From Buchnera aphidicola (Acyrthosiphon lactucae) (GTDB taxonomy: Bacteria; Pseudomonadota; Gammaproteobacteria; Enterobacterales; Enterobacteriaceae): a stretch of DNA of 64,000 nt. A model generated the notes under the pieces. That model was given only the letters and a program-made list of their open reading frames with translations. It made no database searches and was not told where the DNA came from. The stretch's first letter is position 1. Every line of letters starts with the position of its first letter. The translations under genes and the position numbers were made by a program. Shown here piece after piece: positions 30,450 through 40,630 of this stretch. The stretch covers positions 124,001-188,000 of the forward strand of contig NZ_CP034891.1 of NCBI RefSeq assembly GCF_005083565.1. Direction: 5' to 3'.

Positions 30450-30504
30450 ATCGAATTTAAATTTAATAAATAATCTTAATAAGATAATTTATACTTGTTT
30501 ATGA

Positions 30505-31314
30505 TTAAAATAATAGTACATCTTGTATATCAAATAGACCCGTATTTTTTTTATTAATCCATAAAGCTGATTGTATAGCACCTTTAGCAAAAGATTCTCT
30601 ATTAAATGCAGTATGAGTAATTTTAATTTCTTCACTAGAACTAGAAAACATAACAGTATGTTTTCCAATAATATTACCTGCACGTACAATAGAAAATCCA
30701 ATTTTATTTTTTTCTCTGATTCCAGTTGTTCCTTTTTTATGATATATAGAACTTTTATTTAAATCCCAATTCATTATTTTTGATATACTTTCTCCTATTG
30801 ATAAAGCTGTACCTGAAGGAGCATCGATTTTATTACGATGATGATATTCAATAATATCAATATCAGAATTTTCTCCTATAATTTTAGTAGTGTTTTTAAT
30901 TAATTTTAATAATAAGTTAATTCCTATACTAAAATTAGATGATAAAATTATAGCAATTTTTTGAGAGTATGATTTAATAATATTAATTTCTTCTTTTGAA
31001 AATCCAGTAGTACCAATAATAATATTTTTTTTGTATTGATTACAATATTCTAAATACTCTAATGTGCTACTTGGTTTAGTAAAATCAATTAAAACATCAA
31101 AATCATTTTTTTTTATATTTAATGTATCGCTAATAGAAACATTTATTTTGCCTATTCCAAGGATTTCACCGATATCTTTTCCAACTAGTGGATTATTCTT
31201 TTGAACTAATGCTGCTGTTAAATATGCATATTCATTTTTTTTTATTTCTTTAATTAACATTTGACCCATACGACCCATAGGACCAGTAATTGCAATACGA
31301 GTTTTTTTATTCAT
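30505..31314 (-). CDS. dapB: 4-hydroxy-tetrahydrodipicolinate reductase
   Basis: Reduces the DapA product with NAD(P)H in lysine and diaminopimelate synthesis. It has 269 residues against 273 in E. coli. The Rossmann motif is GPMGRMGQML (about 11-20) and the active-site tract is EYHHRNKIDAPSGTAL. Its start overlaps the end of ispH by eight bases, so translation is likely coupled. Lysine is one of the amino acids the symbiont supplies. In E. coli dapB and carA are also neighbours on one strand. Confidence 0.96.
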   Translation of the reverse strand: MNKKTRIAITGPMGRMGQMLIKEIKKNEYAYLTAALVQKNNPLVGKDIGEILGIGKINVSISDTLNIKKNDFDVLIDFTKPSSTLEYLEYCNQYKKNIIIGTTGFSKEEINIIKSYSQKIAIILSSNFSIGINLLLKLIKNTTKIIGENSDIDIIEYHHRNKIDAPSGTALSIGESISKIMNWDLNKSSIYHKKGTTGIREKNKIGFSIVRAGNIIGKHTVMFSSSSEEIKITHTAFNRESFAKGAIQSALWINKKNTGLFDIQDVLLF

Positions 31315-32278
31315 TGTTCTTATCCATATTATCTAATATTGTTTTTATTTTTAATATTTTTTTAGGAATTTTAAAAACCTTTTTTTCTCTAATACCTATC
31401 ATCTCTATTGGTTTATTAGCACCTATTTTTTGTAAATATTGAACTACTTCTGTGACTAATATTTCTGGTGCAGAGGCACCAGCTGTAATACCAATATAAT
31501 TGATATTTTTAAACCATTTTTTTTTGATATCAACAAAAGAGTCAATAAGTTTTGTAACTGTACCAGTTTCTTTTCCTAGTTCTACAAGACGATTAGAATT
31601 AGAAGAATTTTTTGATCCTATTACAAGTATTATATCAACTATTTTAGATAATTTACGCACTGCCATTTGACGATTAGTTGTGGCATAGCATATATCTTCT
31701 TTATTAGGACCAGAAATTTTAGGAAATTTATTTTTTAAAGTAGTAATAATATTTTTTGTATTTGTAATAGATAAAGTCGTTTGTGTAACAAAATTTAATT
31801 TTTGATCATTTTTGACAGATAAATTATTTATGTCTTCTATAGATTCAATAAGATATATTTTCCCCTTTTTATTATTATATTGTCCTATTGTACCTTCTAC
31901 CTCAGGATGACCTTTATGACCAATAAGAATTGTTTCTATTCCTTTTTTACTGGATTTTGATACTTCTATATGTACCTTTTCTACTAATGGACAAGTGGCA
32001 TTTAATATAATTAATTTTTTTTTTATAGATTCCTGTACAACTTTTTTGGATACACCATGTGCAGAAAAAACAATTATTGAATAATCTGGAATTTCTGAAA
32101 TTTCTTCAATAAAAACAACCCCTTGTTGACGAAATTCATTAATAACATGTTGGTTATGTACTAGCTCATGTTTAATATAAATTGTTTTTTTATAAATTTT
32201 TAATGCATTTTTAACTATTAAAATTGCTCTTTTAACGCCTGCGCAAAAACCTCGTGGGTTAGTTAATATAATATTCAC
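31307..32278 (-). CDS. ispH: 4-hydroxy-3-methylbut-2-enyl diphosphate reductase
   Basis: The last step of the MEP pathway, producing IPP and DMAPP through a [4Fe-4S] enzyme. It has 323 residues against 316 in E. coli. The three cluster cysteines fall at the same positions as in E. coli: Cys12 (GFCAGV), Cys96 (NATCPLV) and Cys197 (EDICYATTNRQ). The substrate loop HKGHPEVEGT is intact. With ispE elsewhere in the window, it indicates that isoprenoids are still made. E. coli fkpB (before ispH) and rihC (after it) are missing here. Confidence 0.96.
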   Translation of the reverse strand: MNIILTNPRGFCAGVKRAILIVKNALKIYKKTIYIKHELVHNQHVINEFRQQGVVFIEEISEIPDYSIIVFSAHGVSKKVVQESIKKKLIILNATCPLVEKVHIEVSKSSKKGIETILIGHKGHPEVEGTIGQYNNKKGKIYLIESIEDINNLSVKNDQKLNFVTQTTLSITNTKNIITTLKNKFPKISGPNKEDICYATTNRQMAVRKLSKIVDIILVIGSKNSSNSNRLVELGKETGTVTKLIDSFVDIKKKWFKNINYIGITAGASAPEILVTEVVQYLQKIGANKPIEMIGIREKKVFKIPKKILKIKTILDNMDKNNE

Positions 32279-32346
32279 TTGGTTATCTCCAGAATATGTA
32301 TGTTAATATTGATTGAATATTATATGAACTATTTAATTTTTTAAAT

Positions 32347-32823
32347 TTAATAATTTATTCGTATAAGTATTATAATTCCAAGGAAAATACTAAAATCAGC
32401 TATATTAAATGTAGCAAAATGCCAATCATCGATATGTACATCAATAAAATCTATCACACATCCATAAGTCATTCGATCTATTAGATTTCCTATTGCACCT
32501 CCAAGAATAAAAGAATAAGCAGTTATTTTTTTTATTTCTTTTTTTCTTGATTTTATAATGATTCTTATTATTACTAGTATAGTAAAAATGCTAATAATTA
32601 ATAAAAACCATATTTGCCATCCTTTTTGATCAGATAAAAAACTAAATGCTGCACCGTAATTATGTATATGAAAGATATTTAATATTGGAAAAATTTTTTT
32701 TATTTCATATATTTTAGTATTTTTGATAATCCAATATTTACTAAATCTGTCTAGAAAAAGAACAAAAATTATTATAATTATATAAATCCAGTTTTTTGAT
32801 TTTTTAAAATATTTATTTTTCAT
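32347..32823 (-). CDS. lspA: Lipoprotein signal peptidase
   Basis: Cleaves prolipoprotein signal peptides in the inner membrane. It has 158 residues against 164 in E. coli. Four hydrophobic spans are visible, and the two catalytic aspartates are in GNLIDRM (Asp116) and FNIADFS (Asp143). The first base of its start overlaps the last base of ileS, as in the tightly packed E. coli ileS-lspA pair. It implies that some lipoproteins are still processed. Confidence 0.94.
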   Translation of the reverse strand: MKNKYFKKSKNWIYIIIIIFVLFLDRFSKYWIIKNTKIYEIKKIFPILNIFHIHNYGAAFSFLSDQKGWQIWFLLIISIFTILVIIRIIIKSRKKEIKKITAYSFILGGAIGNLIDRMTYGCVIDFIDVHIDDWHFATFNIADFSIFLGIIILIRINY

Positions 32824-35645
32824 TATATGAATATGCGTTTTTCACCTTTTCCTATTGTATTTAAAATACAACGATTACAAATATTGCTATTTTTTATATC
32901 ATGTGTAGAAAAATTAAAATAATGCCAACATCTTGGACATTTTTCCCCTTTAATTTTTTCTAAAGAAATTTTTAAATAAGGAATATTTTTGCTTTTTTTA
33001 ATATTTTTAGGAGCTGTATCATATAATTTTATTTTTATATCAGATGTTAAAAAAATAAATTTTATCTCTTTTCCTAATACTTTGAGCGTATTGAATAATT
33101 CAGGTAAAATGTATAAAGTAATAGAAGCTTCAAGTGAATTATTAATAGTTTTATTTTTTATTTCTTCTTCTAAAAATTTATTTATTTCGTTTTTAATCGT
33201 AATTATTTCATTCCAAAATTGATGATTAAATAAGTTATCTTGATCTAAATAAAATAATTTGTCAAACCACTCTTCCAGAAATACATATTGAGATTTTTTT
33301 CCTGGTAAATAGCTCCATATCTCGTCAGCAGTAAAAGATAATATTGGTGCTATCCATCTTACAAGTGCATTAATTATATAATACATAGCTGTTTGAGAAC
33401 TGCGTCTTTCTTGACTATTATATTTTAATGTATATTGTCTATCTTTTATAATATCAAGGTAAAAAGAGCCCATTTCTATAGAACAAAAATACATTAAACG
33501 TTGTACTACTGCATGAAAATTATAATTTTTATAGAACTCAATAATTTCTTCTTGAACTATTTTACTTTGTCCGATAGCCCATTTATCTAAAAAAACCATA
33601 TTATCTTTAGATACTAGATCTTTTTTAGGGTCAAAATCACTAATATTTGCTAATATAAAACGTGCTGTATTTCTAATTCTTCTATATATATCTGATGAAT
33701 TTTTTAATATTTCATTAGAAATCGAAATGTCGTTAGTATAATTCGAAGAAGCAACCCATAACCTTAAAATATCAGCTCCTAATGTATTAACTATTTTGTT
33801 GGGACTAATAGTATTACCTATAGACTTAGACATTTTTTGTCCTTTTCCATCTACAACAAATCCATGAGTTAACACTTCAGAATACGGTGCTTTTTCAGTA
33901 ATTAAAGTAGATATTATCAATGAAGACATAAACCAACCTCTATGTTGATCTGATCCTTCTAAATACATATCTGCATTTTTTTTAGCATACTTTTTATTAT
34001 GATATTCTATTGAAGTATGTGTATTTCCTGATTCAAACCATACATCTAATATATCTAAAACTTTTTTATATAATTGATATTTTTTACCTAGGATTTTCCT
34101 TATATCGCTATTCCACCATACTTGTATTCCTTCTAATTCTACTTTTTTTGCTATCTTTTCCATTAAAAAAACAGTATCAGGATGCATTTCTCCTGTTTTC
34201 TTGTTTATAAAAATTGACATTGGCACACCCCATTTTCTTTGTCTTGAAATGCACCAATCAGGTCTGTTTTGCATTAGATCACTAATTCTTAATTTGCCCC
34301 ATTCAGGTATCCAATGAACTTTTTTTATTTCTGTTAATAATTTGCAACGTAATTGATTTTTATTTATATTGATAAACCACTGTGGAGTAGCTCTATATAT
34401 AACTGGACTTTTATGTCTCCAACAATGTGGATAACTATGTATTAAATATTTATGATGAAATAATGTGTTATTTTCAATTAATAGTTCTATAATAATTGAA
34501 TTAGCTTCAAAAATATTTATACGATCTAATTTGGGATGTATCTTAGAAATATAATTGCCTTTAAAATCTACTAAGTTACTTGTTTTAATATTGTATTTTT
34601 GACTAATAATATAATCATCTATTCCATGATCTGGTGATGTATGAACAGCTCCTGTACCTGATTCAAGAGTTACGTGTTTTCCTAAAATTATAGGTAAATG
34701 AATATTTTTTAAAAATGGATGAAAAAATGTTATTTTCTCTAGTAATTTTCCTTCAATCGAATTTATTTCTGTCCATTTTTTGATCTTTAATATATTTAAT
34801 ACATTGTTAACTAATTCTTTTGCTATAATTAAATTATATTTTTCAGTTTCTATTAATTGGTATTGAAAATCTGGATGTATCGAAATAGCTTTACTAGATG
34901 GAAGAGTCCACGGTGTTGTTGTCCAAATAAGTAGATATATTGCTTTTTCGTTGAAAATTTGAAAATTAAATAATCTTTCTATAATTGACGTATTTTGACA
35001 TTTAAATCCAACTATAATTGAATCTGATTTTTTTTTAGAGTATTCAATTTCTGCTTCAGATAATGATGATGAACATTTAAGACACCAATGTATAGGTTTA
35101 AAATCTTGATATAAATATTTTTTTTTAATAATTTTAGATAAAGTTCTTATAATGTTTGCTTCATTTTTAAAGTTCATTGTAAGATGAGAATGTTCCCAAT
35201 TACCTATCACTCCTAATCTAATAAAATCTTTTTTTTGCTTTTCTACTTGATCTTGTGCATATTCTCTACATTTTTTTTGAAATTCTGAAGTAGTTATATT
35301 TTTCTGATCTGATTTAATTTTTTCTTCAACTTTTTGTTCAATTGGTAATCCATGACAGTCCCAAGATGGAATATAAGGCGCATCAAAACCTGACATATTT
35401 TTAGATTTTATAATAATATCTTTTAAAATTTTATTTACTGCGTGTCCAATATGAATGTTTCCGTTAGCATATGGGGGACCATCATGAAGAAAGAATATTT
35501 TTTTTTCTTTATTTTTTTTTCTAATTAATTTATATAAATTATTTTTATACCAATCTTTTAATATTTTTGGTTCTTTTTGCGAAAGATTTCCTCGCATAGA
35601 AAAGTTTGTTTTAGGTAAGTTTAAAGTTTTTTTATAATCAGCCAT
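32823..35645 (-). CDS. ileS: Isoleucyl-tRNA synthetase (editing site retained)
   Basis: Charges tRNA-Ile. It has 940 residues against 938 in E. coli. HIGH is at 65-68 and KMSKS is in [10 protein letters not shown]. The CP1 editing domain still carries the threonine-rich WTTTPWTLP and the [11 protein letters not shown] loop with its catalytic Asp, so Val-tRNA-Ile clearance is probably functional, in contrast to thrS and pheT in this window. The C-terminal zinc site is intact (CPRCWH and CNRC). It lies between ribF and lspA as in E. coli. Confidence 0.97.
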   Translation of the reverse strand: MADYKKTLNLPKTNFSMRGNLSQKEPKILKDWYKNNLYKLIRKKNKEKKIFFLHDGPPYANGNIHIGHAVNKILKDIIIKSKNMSGFDAPYIPSWDCHGLPIEQKVEEKIKSDQKNITTSEFQKKCREYAQDQVEKQKKDFIRLGVIGNWEHSHLTMNFKNEANIIRTLSKIIKKKYLYQDFKPIHWCLKCSSSLSEAEIEYSKKKSDSIIVGFKCQNTSIIERLFNFQIFNEKAIYLLIWTTTPWTLPSSKAISIHPDFQYQLIETEKYNLIIAKELVNNVLNILKIKKWTEINSIEGKLLEKITFFHPFLKNIHLPIILGKHVTLESGTGAVHTSPDHGIDDYIISQKYNIKTSNLVDFKGNYISKIHPKLDRINIFEANSIIIELLIENNTLFHHKYLIHSYPHCWRHKSPVIYRATPQWFININKNQLRCKLLTEIKKVHWIPEWGKLRISDLMQNRPDWCISRQRKWGVPMSIFINKKTGEMHPDTVFLMEKIAKKVELEGIQVWWNSDIRKILGKKYQLYKKVLDILDVWFESGNTHTSIEYHNKKYAKKNADMYLEGSDQHRGWFMSSLIISTLITEKAPYSEVLTHGFVVDGKGQKMSKSIGNTISPNKIVNTLGADILRLWVASSNYTNDISISNEILKNSSDIYRRIRNTARFILANISDFDPKKDLVSKDNMVFLDKWAIGQSKIVQEEIIEFYKNYNFHAVVQRLMYFCSIEMGSFYLDIIKDRQYTLKYNSQERRSSQTAMYYIINALVRWIAPILSFTADEIWSYLPGKKSQYVFLEEWFDKLFYLDQDNLFNHQFWNEIITIKNEINKFLEEEIKNKTINNSLEASITLYILPELFNTLKVLGKEIKFIFLTSDIKIKLYDTAPKNIKKSKNIPYLKISLEKIKGEKCPRCWHYFNFSTHDIKNSNICNRCILNTIGKGEKRIFI

Positions 35646-35669
35646 TTTTCCCTCTTTTATTTCTTATAT

Positions 35670-36605
35670 TTAATAGATTTTAAAATATTTTTTAACTGTC
35701 ACAATATCTTTAAAAATTTGATTTTTTAATTCTTTTTTTGAAATAAATATTTTTTCATCACGTATTTTTTTATATATAAATACTTCTATATCTTGTCCAT
35801 ATAAATCTATTTCTATATTAAATAAGTAAACTTCAAGTAATTTATTTTTTTCAGTATTACAGAAACTAGGTTTGACACCAATATTAGATATTCCTGTAGC
35901 ATTTTTGTTTGAACAATATCTTATTTTAACTGCATATACTCCATTAATTAATGGAAAATTCTTATTCAAAAGTATATTAGCTGTAGGATAATTTATTGTT
36001 CTACCTATTGCATTTCCATGAATGACTTTTCCAGATATGCTGAATTTGCGACCAAGTAAAAGAGAAGCTAGTTCGATATTATTTTCAGATAGTGCTTTTC
36101 TAATATTAGTGCTACTAATTTTTATATTATTTTTATATAAGGAACTAACTTTTATAACATTAAATTGATATTTATTTCCTAATTTTTTCAAAAGATTAAT
36201 ATTTCCATTTTTTTGAAATCCAAATCTAAAATCATCTCCTATCACTATAAATTTTACATTTAGTTTATTTATCAATATATTTATGATAAAATCTTCTGCA
36301 CTTAGACATTCAAAAGATTTATTAAATCTAATACATAAAATATAATTCAAATTATAAGAAGCAATACGTTGTACTTTTTCGCGAAATTGTGTAATCCGAA
36401 TAGGAGCGTTATTTTTTTTTAAAAATTCTAGTGGTTGTGGTTCAAATAAAATAATTATAGTTGATAATTTATATTTTTTTCCTATTTTATATGTATTAAA
36501 AAATAATTCTTGATGACCTAAGTGTACTCCATCAAAGTTTCCAATAGTAATAACTGAATCAGAATTTATTTCCTTAATATTATGAATTCCTCGTATAATC
36601 TTCAT
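35670..36605 (-). CDS. ribF: Bifunctional riboflavin kinase / FAD synthetase
   Basis: Converts riboflavin to FMN and FAD, which supply complex I among others. I start it at the ATG at 36605 (311 residues; E. coli 313) because MKIIRGIHNI aligns with the E. coli N-terminus. An in-frame ATG at 36659 would add 18 residues with no family counterpart; neither start has a good Shine-Dalgarno. The nucleotidyltransferase motif is GNFDGVHLGHQ, and the kinase domain begins near GRTINYPTANI. It is divergent from rpsT, as in E. coli, and is the first gene of the ribF-to-carB minus-strand block. Confidence 0.93.
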   Translation of the reverse strand: MKIIRGIHNIKEINSDSVITIGNFDGVHLGHQELFFNTYKIGKKYKLSTIIILFEPQPLEFLKKNNAPIRITQFREKVQRIASYNLNYILCIRFNKSFECLSAEDFIINILINKLNVKFIVIGDDFRFGFQKNGNINLLKKLGNKYQFNVIKVSSLYKNNIKISSTNIRKALSENNIELASLLLGRKFSISGKVIHGNAIGRTINYPTANILLNKNFPLINGVYAVKIRYCSNKNATGISNIGVKPSFCNTEKNKLLEVYLFNIEIDLYGQDIEVFIYKKIRDEKIFISKKELKNQIFKDIVTVKKYFKIY

Positions 36606-36789
36606 TGTTAGGTTAACCTTATTAAATGAAGTAAATTTTACATTAGATAAAAATTTCATTAAAACTTTATAGTTTTTTTATATTTTTTTTAAATAAAAAA
36701 TATTTATAATTGAATTAATAATTATAATATATTTTTAGAATATTAATTAATATTGTTTTTCGATAAATGTTCAATTTTTTAAAATTTTA

Positions 36790-36804
36790 GAGGTAAAGAA
36801 ATTG
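36790..36804 (+). promoter_or_regulatory. Shine-Dalgarno and UUG start codon of rpsT
   Basis: gaggt (36790-36794) lies eight bases before TTG at 36802. E. coli rpsT is also initiated at UUG, and the weak start is part of its autoregulation by S20. An ATG would be one base away in mutational terms, so the TTG appears to be selectively kept. Confidence 0.8.
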
Positions 36805-37071
36805 GCTAATATAAAAGCTGCTAAAAAAGACGCAGTAACATCTGAACAACGTCGTAAAAAAAATTCTAGTCGACGTTCAATGATTCGTACTTTTATAAAA
36901 AAAGTACGGGTAGCTATTATGTCAGGTAATCAAAAGAAAGCAGAAGATGCATTTCAAAAAATGCAATCTATTATTGATAGTCATGTGAATAAAGGTTTAA
37001 TACATAAAAATAAAGCTGCACGCTATAAATCTAATTTTTCATTAAAAATTAGAAAAATATGTAAAATATAA
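36802..37071 (+). CDS. rpsT: 30S ribosomal protein S20 (UUG start)
   Basis: A helical-bundle protein binding 16S rRNA. It has 89 residues against 87 in E. coli, and begins at TTG (36802) with [25 protein letters not shown], colinear with the family. No in-frame ATG exists near this position; the first internal Met would remove the conserved N-terminus. It is a single gene, divergent from ribF, ending in a hairpin shared with the convergent dnaJ. Confidence 0.95.
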   Translation: MANIKAAKKDAVTSEQRRKKNSSRRSMIRTFIKKVRVAIMSGNQKKAEDAFQKMQSIIDSHVNKGLIHKNKAARYKSNFSLKIRKICKI

Positions 37072-37081
37072 TATTTTTAAT

Positions 37082-37110
37082 AGTATTGCCTCTAATTTAG
37101 AAGCAATACT
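37082..37110. terminator. Bidirectional terminator between rpsT and dnaJ
   Basis: AGTATTGC (37082-37089) pairs perfectly with GCAATACT (37103-37110), and an inner TCTA/TAGA pairing is separated by one mismatch. It lies ten bases after rpsT and ten bases before the dnaJ stop, with A- and T-rich flanks on both sides. Confidence 0.75.
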
Positions 37111-37120
37111 TTATAAAATT

Positions 37121-38257
37121 TTATCTTGTTAAGTCATCAAAAAATCTTTTGACTCCATCAAAAAATCTTTTTGAACGAGGACTATTTTTTTCACCTCGAA
37201 AACCATTAAAACTATTTCCTAATTCATGTAAAAGATTTTTCTGTTGTTCATTAAGATTTACAGGTGTTTCAACAACAACACGACATAATAAATCGCCTTG
37301 ATTTCTATTTTGTACTGATTTTACACCTCTACCACGAATACGAAAGAGTCTTCCTGACTGTGTTTCATATGGTATTTTTAGCTTAACTCTACCATCTAGC
37401 GTAGGAACTTCTATTTCTCCACCTAATGCAGCCATTGTAAAATTTATTGGTACTTCACAGTATAAATTATTTTCTTCTCGCTCAAAAATAGGATGTTTTT
37501 TAACTGTGATTTGTACATAAAGATCTCCTGATTCTGCACCATTGGAACCAGCTTCTCCTTCATTGTTTAAACGGATTCGATCATTAGTATCTACACCTGG
37601 TGGAATTTTTACTGATAGTGTTTTATATGCTTTAATTCGTCCTTGTCCACGACATAAATTACAGGGATCAGTAATTACTGACCCTTTACCATGGCAAGTA
37701 GGACATGATTGCTGTACAGTAAAAAAACCTTTTCTTATATGTATTTGTCCTTTACTGTGGCATGTAGAACATGCACGAGGTTTAGTCCCAGTTTTTGTAC
37801 CACTTCCATAACATTTTTGACATTTTTTAAGGGTTGGAATGCGAATTTCTTTTTTTGTTCCTTTTACTGCTTCTTCTAACAATATTTCTATATTATAGCA
37901 TAAATCAGCTCCTTTTTTAGCTCTTTGAGTTCTATTTCCTCCAAAAATATCTCCAAAAACATCTCCAAAAATATCTCCAAAATCTGTAGAACTAGTAAAG
38001 GTACTACTATATGTATTATTAGACTGACCATTTTCAAAAGCTGCATGTCCATATTGATCATATGCGCTTCTTTTTTCGTCATTAACTAAAATTTCATAAG
38101 CTTCTTTTATTTCTTTAAATTTTCCCTCAGCTGTTTTATCTCCTTGATTCCGATCAGGATGATATTTCATTGCTAATCGTTTATACGCTTTTTTAATTTC
38201 GCGTTCTTCAGCTGATTTAGAAATCCCTAAAACTTGATAATAGTCTTTTTTTGTCAT
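37121..38257 (-). CDS. dnaJ: Chaperone DnaJ (Hsp40)
   Basis: The co-chaperone that stimulates DnaK ATPase and delivers unfolded clients. It has 378 residues against 376 in E. coli. The J domain carries HPD at 33-35, followed by a Gly/Phe-rich linker with repeated FGD(I/V)FGD(I/V)F units (about 90-107), four CxxCxGxG zinc repeats ([32 protein letters not shown]) and the C-terminal substrate domains. It lies downstream of dnaK on the same strand, separated by a GC-rich hairpin. Confidence 0.97.
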   Translation of the reverse strand: MTKKDYYQVLGISKSAEEREIKKAYKRLAMKYHPDRNQGDKTAEGKFKEIKEAYEILVNDEKRSAYDQYGHAAFENGQSNNTYSSTFTSSTDFGDIFGDVFGDIFGGNRTQRAKKGADLCYNIEILLEEAVKGTKKEIRIPTLKKCQKCYGSGTKTGTKPRACSTCHSKGQIHIRKGFFTVQQSCPTCHGKGSVITDPCNLCRGQGRIKAYKTLSVKIPPGVDTNDRIRLNNEGEAGSNGAESGDLYVQITVKKHPIFEREENNLYCEVPINFTMAALGGEIEVPTLDGRVKLKIPYETQSGRLFRIRGRGVKSVQNRNQGDLLCRVVVETPVNLNEQQKNLLHELGNSFNGFRGEKNSPRSKRFFDGVKRFFDDLTR

Positions 38258-38289
38258 TCTTACTTGCTCTTCCTAATTTAAAACAATTA

Positions 38290-38319
38290 CACGGGCGTAG
38301 ATAAGCCTCTACGCCCGTG
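38290..38319 (-). terminator. GC-rich hairpin between dnaK and dnaJ
   Basis: A perfect 12-bp stem (38290-38301 with 38308-38319; core ACGGGCGTAGA) with a six-base loop, by far the most GC-rich structure in this part of the window. On the minus strand no clean T-run follows (taattgttt), so it may act as a partial terminator or as a stabiliser or processing signal that sets the DnaK:DnaJ ratio, rather than a full stop. Confidence 0.75.
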
Positions 38320-38368
38320 CTAGTTTAAAGTCTGTAATAATTACTTTTCAATATTTTATTAAAACTGA

Positions 38369-40282
38369 TTATTTATTAGGATCTTTAATTTCTTCAAATT
38401 CTGCATCTACAACATTTTCATCTTTTTTATTAGATGATACATTTTCATCTTTTTTACTTTCTTCTGATTTTTTTTGATTGATTTCTGTTAGCTTAGAGGA
38501 TATTTTTAAAAGGTTTTGTATATTCTTTTCAATATCAGATTTATTTTCTCCCTTTAATGTTTTTTCTAATTCGTCTACAGCTAATTGAATCTCTTTTTTA
38601 TCTTTTTCTTCAATTAAATCTTTATTTTCATTCAATTGTTTTTTTATACTATGAATTAATTGGTCACCTTGGTTTCTTGTTTGAATCAGTTCTTCAAATT
38701 TTTGATCTGCTTCAGAATTAGCTTCTGCATCATTTACCATTTTTTTAATTTCTTCTTCATTTAGTCCAGAAGATGCTTTAATAGTAATTTTTTGTTCTTT
38801 TCCTGTTTTTTTATCTTTTGCAGACACATGTAATATTCCATCGGAATCAATATCAAATGTTACTTCAATTTGTGCTGTTCCTCTAGGTGCTGGATCGATT
38901 CCATCTAAATTGAATTGTCCTAATGATTTATTATCTAATGCTCTTTTGCGTTCGCCTTGTAGTACATGTATGGTTACTGCTGATTGATTATCTTCTGCGG
39001 TTGAAAATATTTGACTATGTTTAGTAGGAATAGTAGTATTTTTATTTATAAGTGGAGTCATTATTCCACCCATAGTTTCAATTCCTAGTGATAAAGGAGT
39101 TACGTCAAGTAGTAAAACATCTTTAACATCACCAGAAAGAACTCCTCCCTGTACTGCTGCTCCGACTGCTACAGCTTCATCTGGATTTACATCTTTCCTA
39201 GGTTCTTTGCCAAAAAAATCTGCCACTTTAGCTTGTACCATAGGCATTCTAGTTTGACCACCAACTAATATTACATCATTTATATCTGATACTGATAATC
39301 CTGCATCTTTTAATGCAACTTTCAGTGGTTCAATAGAACGTATTATTAAATCTTCTACTAAAGATTCTAATTTTGCTCGAGTGACTTTTATATTTAAATG
39401 TTTAGGTCCATTAGCATCTGCTGTAATATAAGGAAGATTTACATCTGTTTGTTGCGCAGATGATAATTCTATTTTTGCTTTTTCTGCAGATTCTTTTAAT
39501 CGTTGCATAGATAATGGATCATTTCTTAAATCTATTCCTTGTTCTTTTTTAAATTCAGTTACTAAATAGTTTATTAATCTACTATCAAAATCTTCGCCTC
39601 CAAGATGTGTGTCTCCATTAGTAGCAAGAACTTCAAATGTTTTTTCTTTATCAACATCGTCAATTTCAATAATAGAGATATCAAAAGTTCCACCACCTAA
39701 ATCATAAACAGCTATTGTTCTATTTCCTTGTCCTTTATCTAAACCATAAGCGAGTGCTGCAGCTGTTGGTTCATTGATAATTCGTTTTACTTCTAGTCCT
39801 GCAATTCTTCCAGCATCTTTAGTAGCTTGACGTTGAGCATCATTAAAATATGCAGGAACTGTAATAACAGCTTCTTTTATTGTTTCTCCTAAATAATCTT
39901 CTGCAGTTTTTTTCATTTTTTTTAATACTTCTGCAGAAATTTGTGGAGGTGCCATCTTTTGTTTTTTTATATCAATCCATGCATCACCATTATCAGAGTT
40001 TATAATTCTGTAAGGCATTATTTTTATATCACGTTGTACTTCATCATCTTTAAATTTTCTACCAATTAAACGTTTAATAGCAAAAAGTGTATTTTTTGGA
40101 TTAGTTATAGCTTGACGTTTAGCAGGTTGTCCTACTAAAACTTCTCCTTCTTGAGTATATGCAATAATTGAAGGTGTAGTACGATCACCTTCTGAATTTT
40201 CTAGAACACGTGGTTTATTGCCATCCATAATGGCAACACAAGAGTTGGTTGTTCCCAAGTCAATACCAATAATTTTACCCAT
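38369..40282 (-). CDS. dnaK: Chaperone DnaK (Hsp70)
   Basis: The central ATP-dependent folding chaperone. I start it at the ATG at 40282 (637 residues; E. coli 638), where [20 protein letters not shown] begins and aggag is correctly spaced upstream; an in-frame start at 40330 would add 16 alien residues. The ATPase domain is intact ([30 protein letters not shown]), followed by the interdomain linker [14 protein letters not shown], the substrate domain, the helical lid and the conserved C-terminal motif [10 protein letters not shown] near-perfect sigma-32 promoter lies about 130 bases upstream. The spelling is conservative, consistent with high expression. Confidence 0.98.
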   Translation of the reverse strand: MGKIIGIDLGTTNSCVAIMDGNKPRVLENSEGDRTTPSIIAYTQEGEVLVGQPAKRQAITNPKNTLFAIKRLIGRKFKDDEVQRDIKIMPYRIINSDNGDAWIDIKKQKMAPPQISAEVLKKMKKTAEDYLGETIKEAVITVPAYFNDAQRQATKDAGRIAGLEVKRIINEPTAAALAYGLDKGQGNRTIAVYDLGGGTFDISIIEIDDVDKEKTFEVLATNGDTHLGGEDFDSRLINYLVTEFKKEQGIDLRNDPLSMQRLKESAEKAKIELSSAQQTDVNLPYITADANGPKHLNIKVTRAKLESLVEDLIIRSIEPLKVALKDAGLSVSDINDVILVGGQTRMPMVQAKVADFFGKEPRKDVNPDEAVAVGAAVQGGVLSGDVKDVLLLDVTPLSLGIETMGGIMTPLINKNTTIPTKHSQIFSTAEDNQSAVTIHVLQGERKRALDNKSLGQFNLDGIDPAPRGTAQIEVTFDIDSDGILHVSAKDKKTGKEQKITIKASSGLNEEEIKKMVNDAEANSEADQKFEELIQTRNQGDQLIHSIKKQLNENKDLIEEKDKKEIQLAVDELEKTLKGENKSDIEKNIQNLLKISSKLTEINQKKSEESKKDENVSSNKKDENVVDAEFEEIKDPNK

Positions 40283-40411
40283 TAACGTTTTTCTCCTATT
40301 CAACATCTTGATAAATTGGGTTTGCAACATTTATGCAGCCATTTTTTTGGCTTTTAATTAGTTACATGACTTTAATATTGTTCTTTATATCTACAATGTA
40401 GAATGATTATT

Positions 40412-40441
40412 ACATGGGGTCGCTTTTTCGCTCATCAAGGG
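40412..40441 (-). promoter_or_regulatory. Sigma-32 (RpoH) heat-shock promoter of dnaK
   Basis: Read on the minus strand: CCCTTGATG (-35, 40433-40441), then a 13-base spacer, then CCCCATGT (-10, 40412-40419). The established consensus is CTTGAAA and CCCCATnT with 13-16 bases between, and the E. coli dnaK P1 promoter has the same CCCTTGATG and CCCCAT elements. The C/G blocks stand out sharply in this A+T-rich spacer. The expected transcript starts near 40405, giving a leader of about 120 bases before dnaK. Confidence 0.92.
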
Positions 40442-40511
40442 TTGAGCATAAAAAAAATAAAGTTTTAGTGGACTATAACTAGAATTATAAGTTTTTTTAT
40501 TTATTTAAGAT

Positions 40512-40531
40512 AACATATTCGTTAATATGTT
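40512..40531. promoter_or_regulatory. Inverted repeat upstream of nuoA
   Basis: AACATATT (40512-40519) and AATATGTT (40524-40531) flank CGTT, about 100 bases before nuoA. It could be an operator-like dyad or chance in A+T-rich sequence; I know of no factor that binds it. Confidence 0.3.
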
Positions 40532-40630
40532 TAATATTATAGTAGTAATTTTTATTTTTAATATCTTAAGGATATATAAAACAATTTATATCGTATGATT
40601 TAAATATTTGTAAATTTTTAGGAGAAATAT

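Larger units (their letters stand above)
40283..40630. other. Divergent regulatory spacer dnaK-nuoA, 348 bp
   Basis: No gene. The dnaK side contains the heat-shock promoter at 40412-40441 and its leader, which is unusually GC-rich locally. The nuoA side is A+T-rich and contains an inverted repeat at 40512-40531 and a good ribosome-binding site (aggaga) before nuoA. I cannot name a nuo promoter. Confidence 0.6.
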
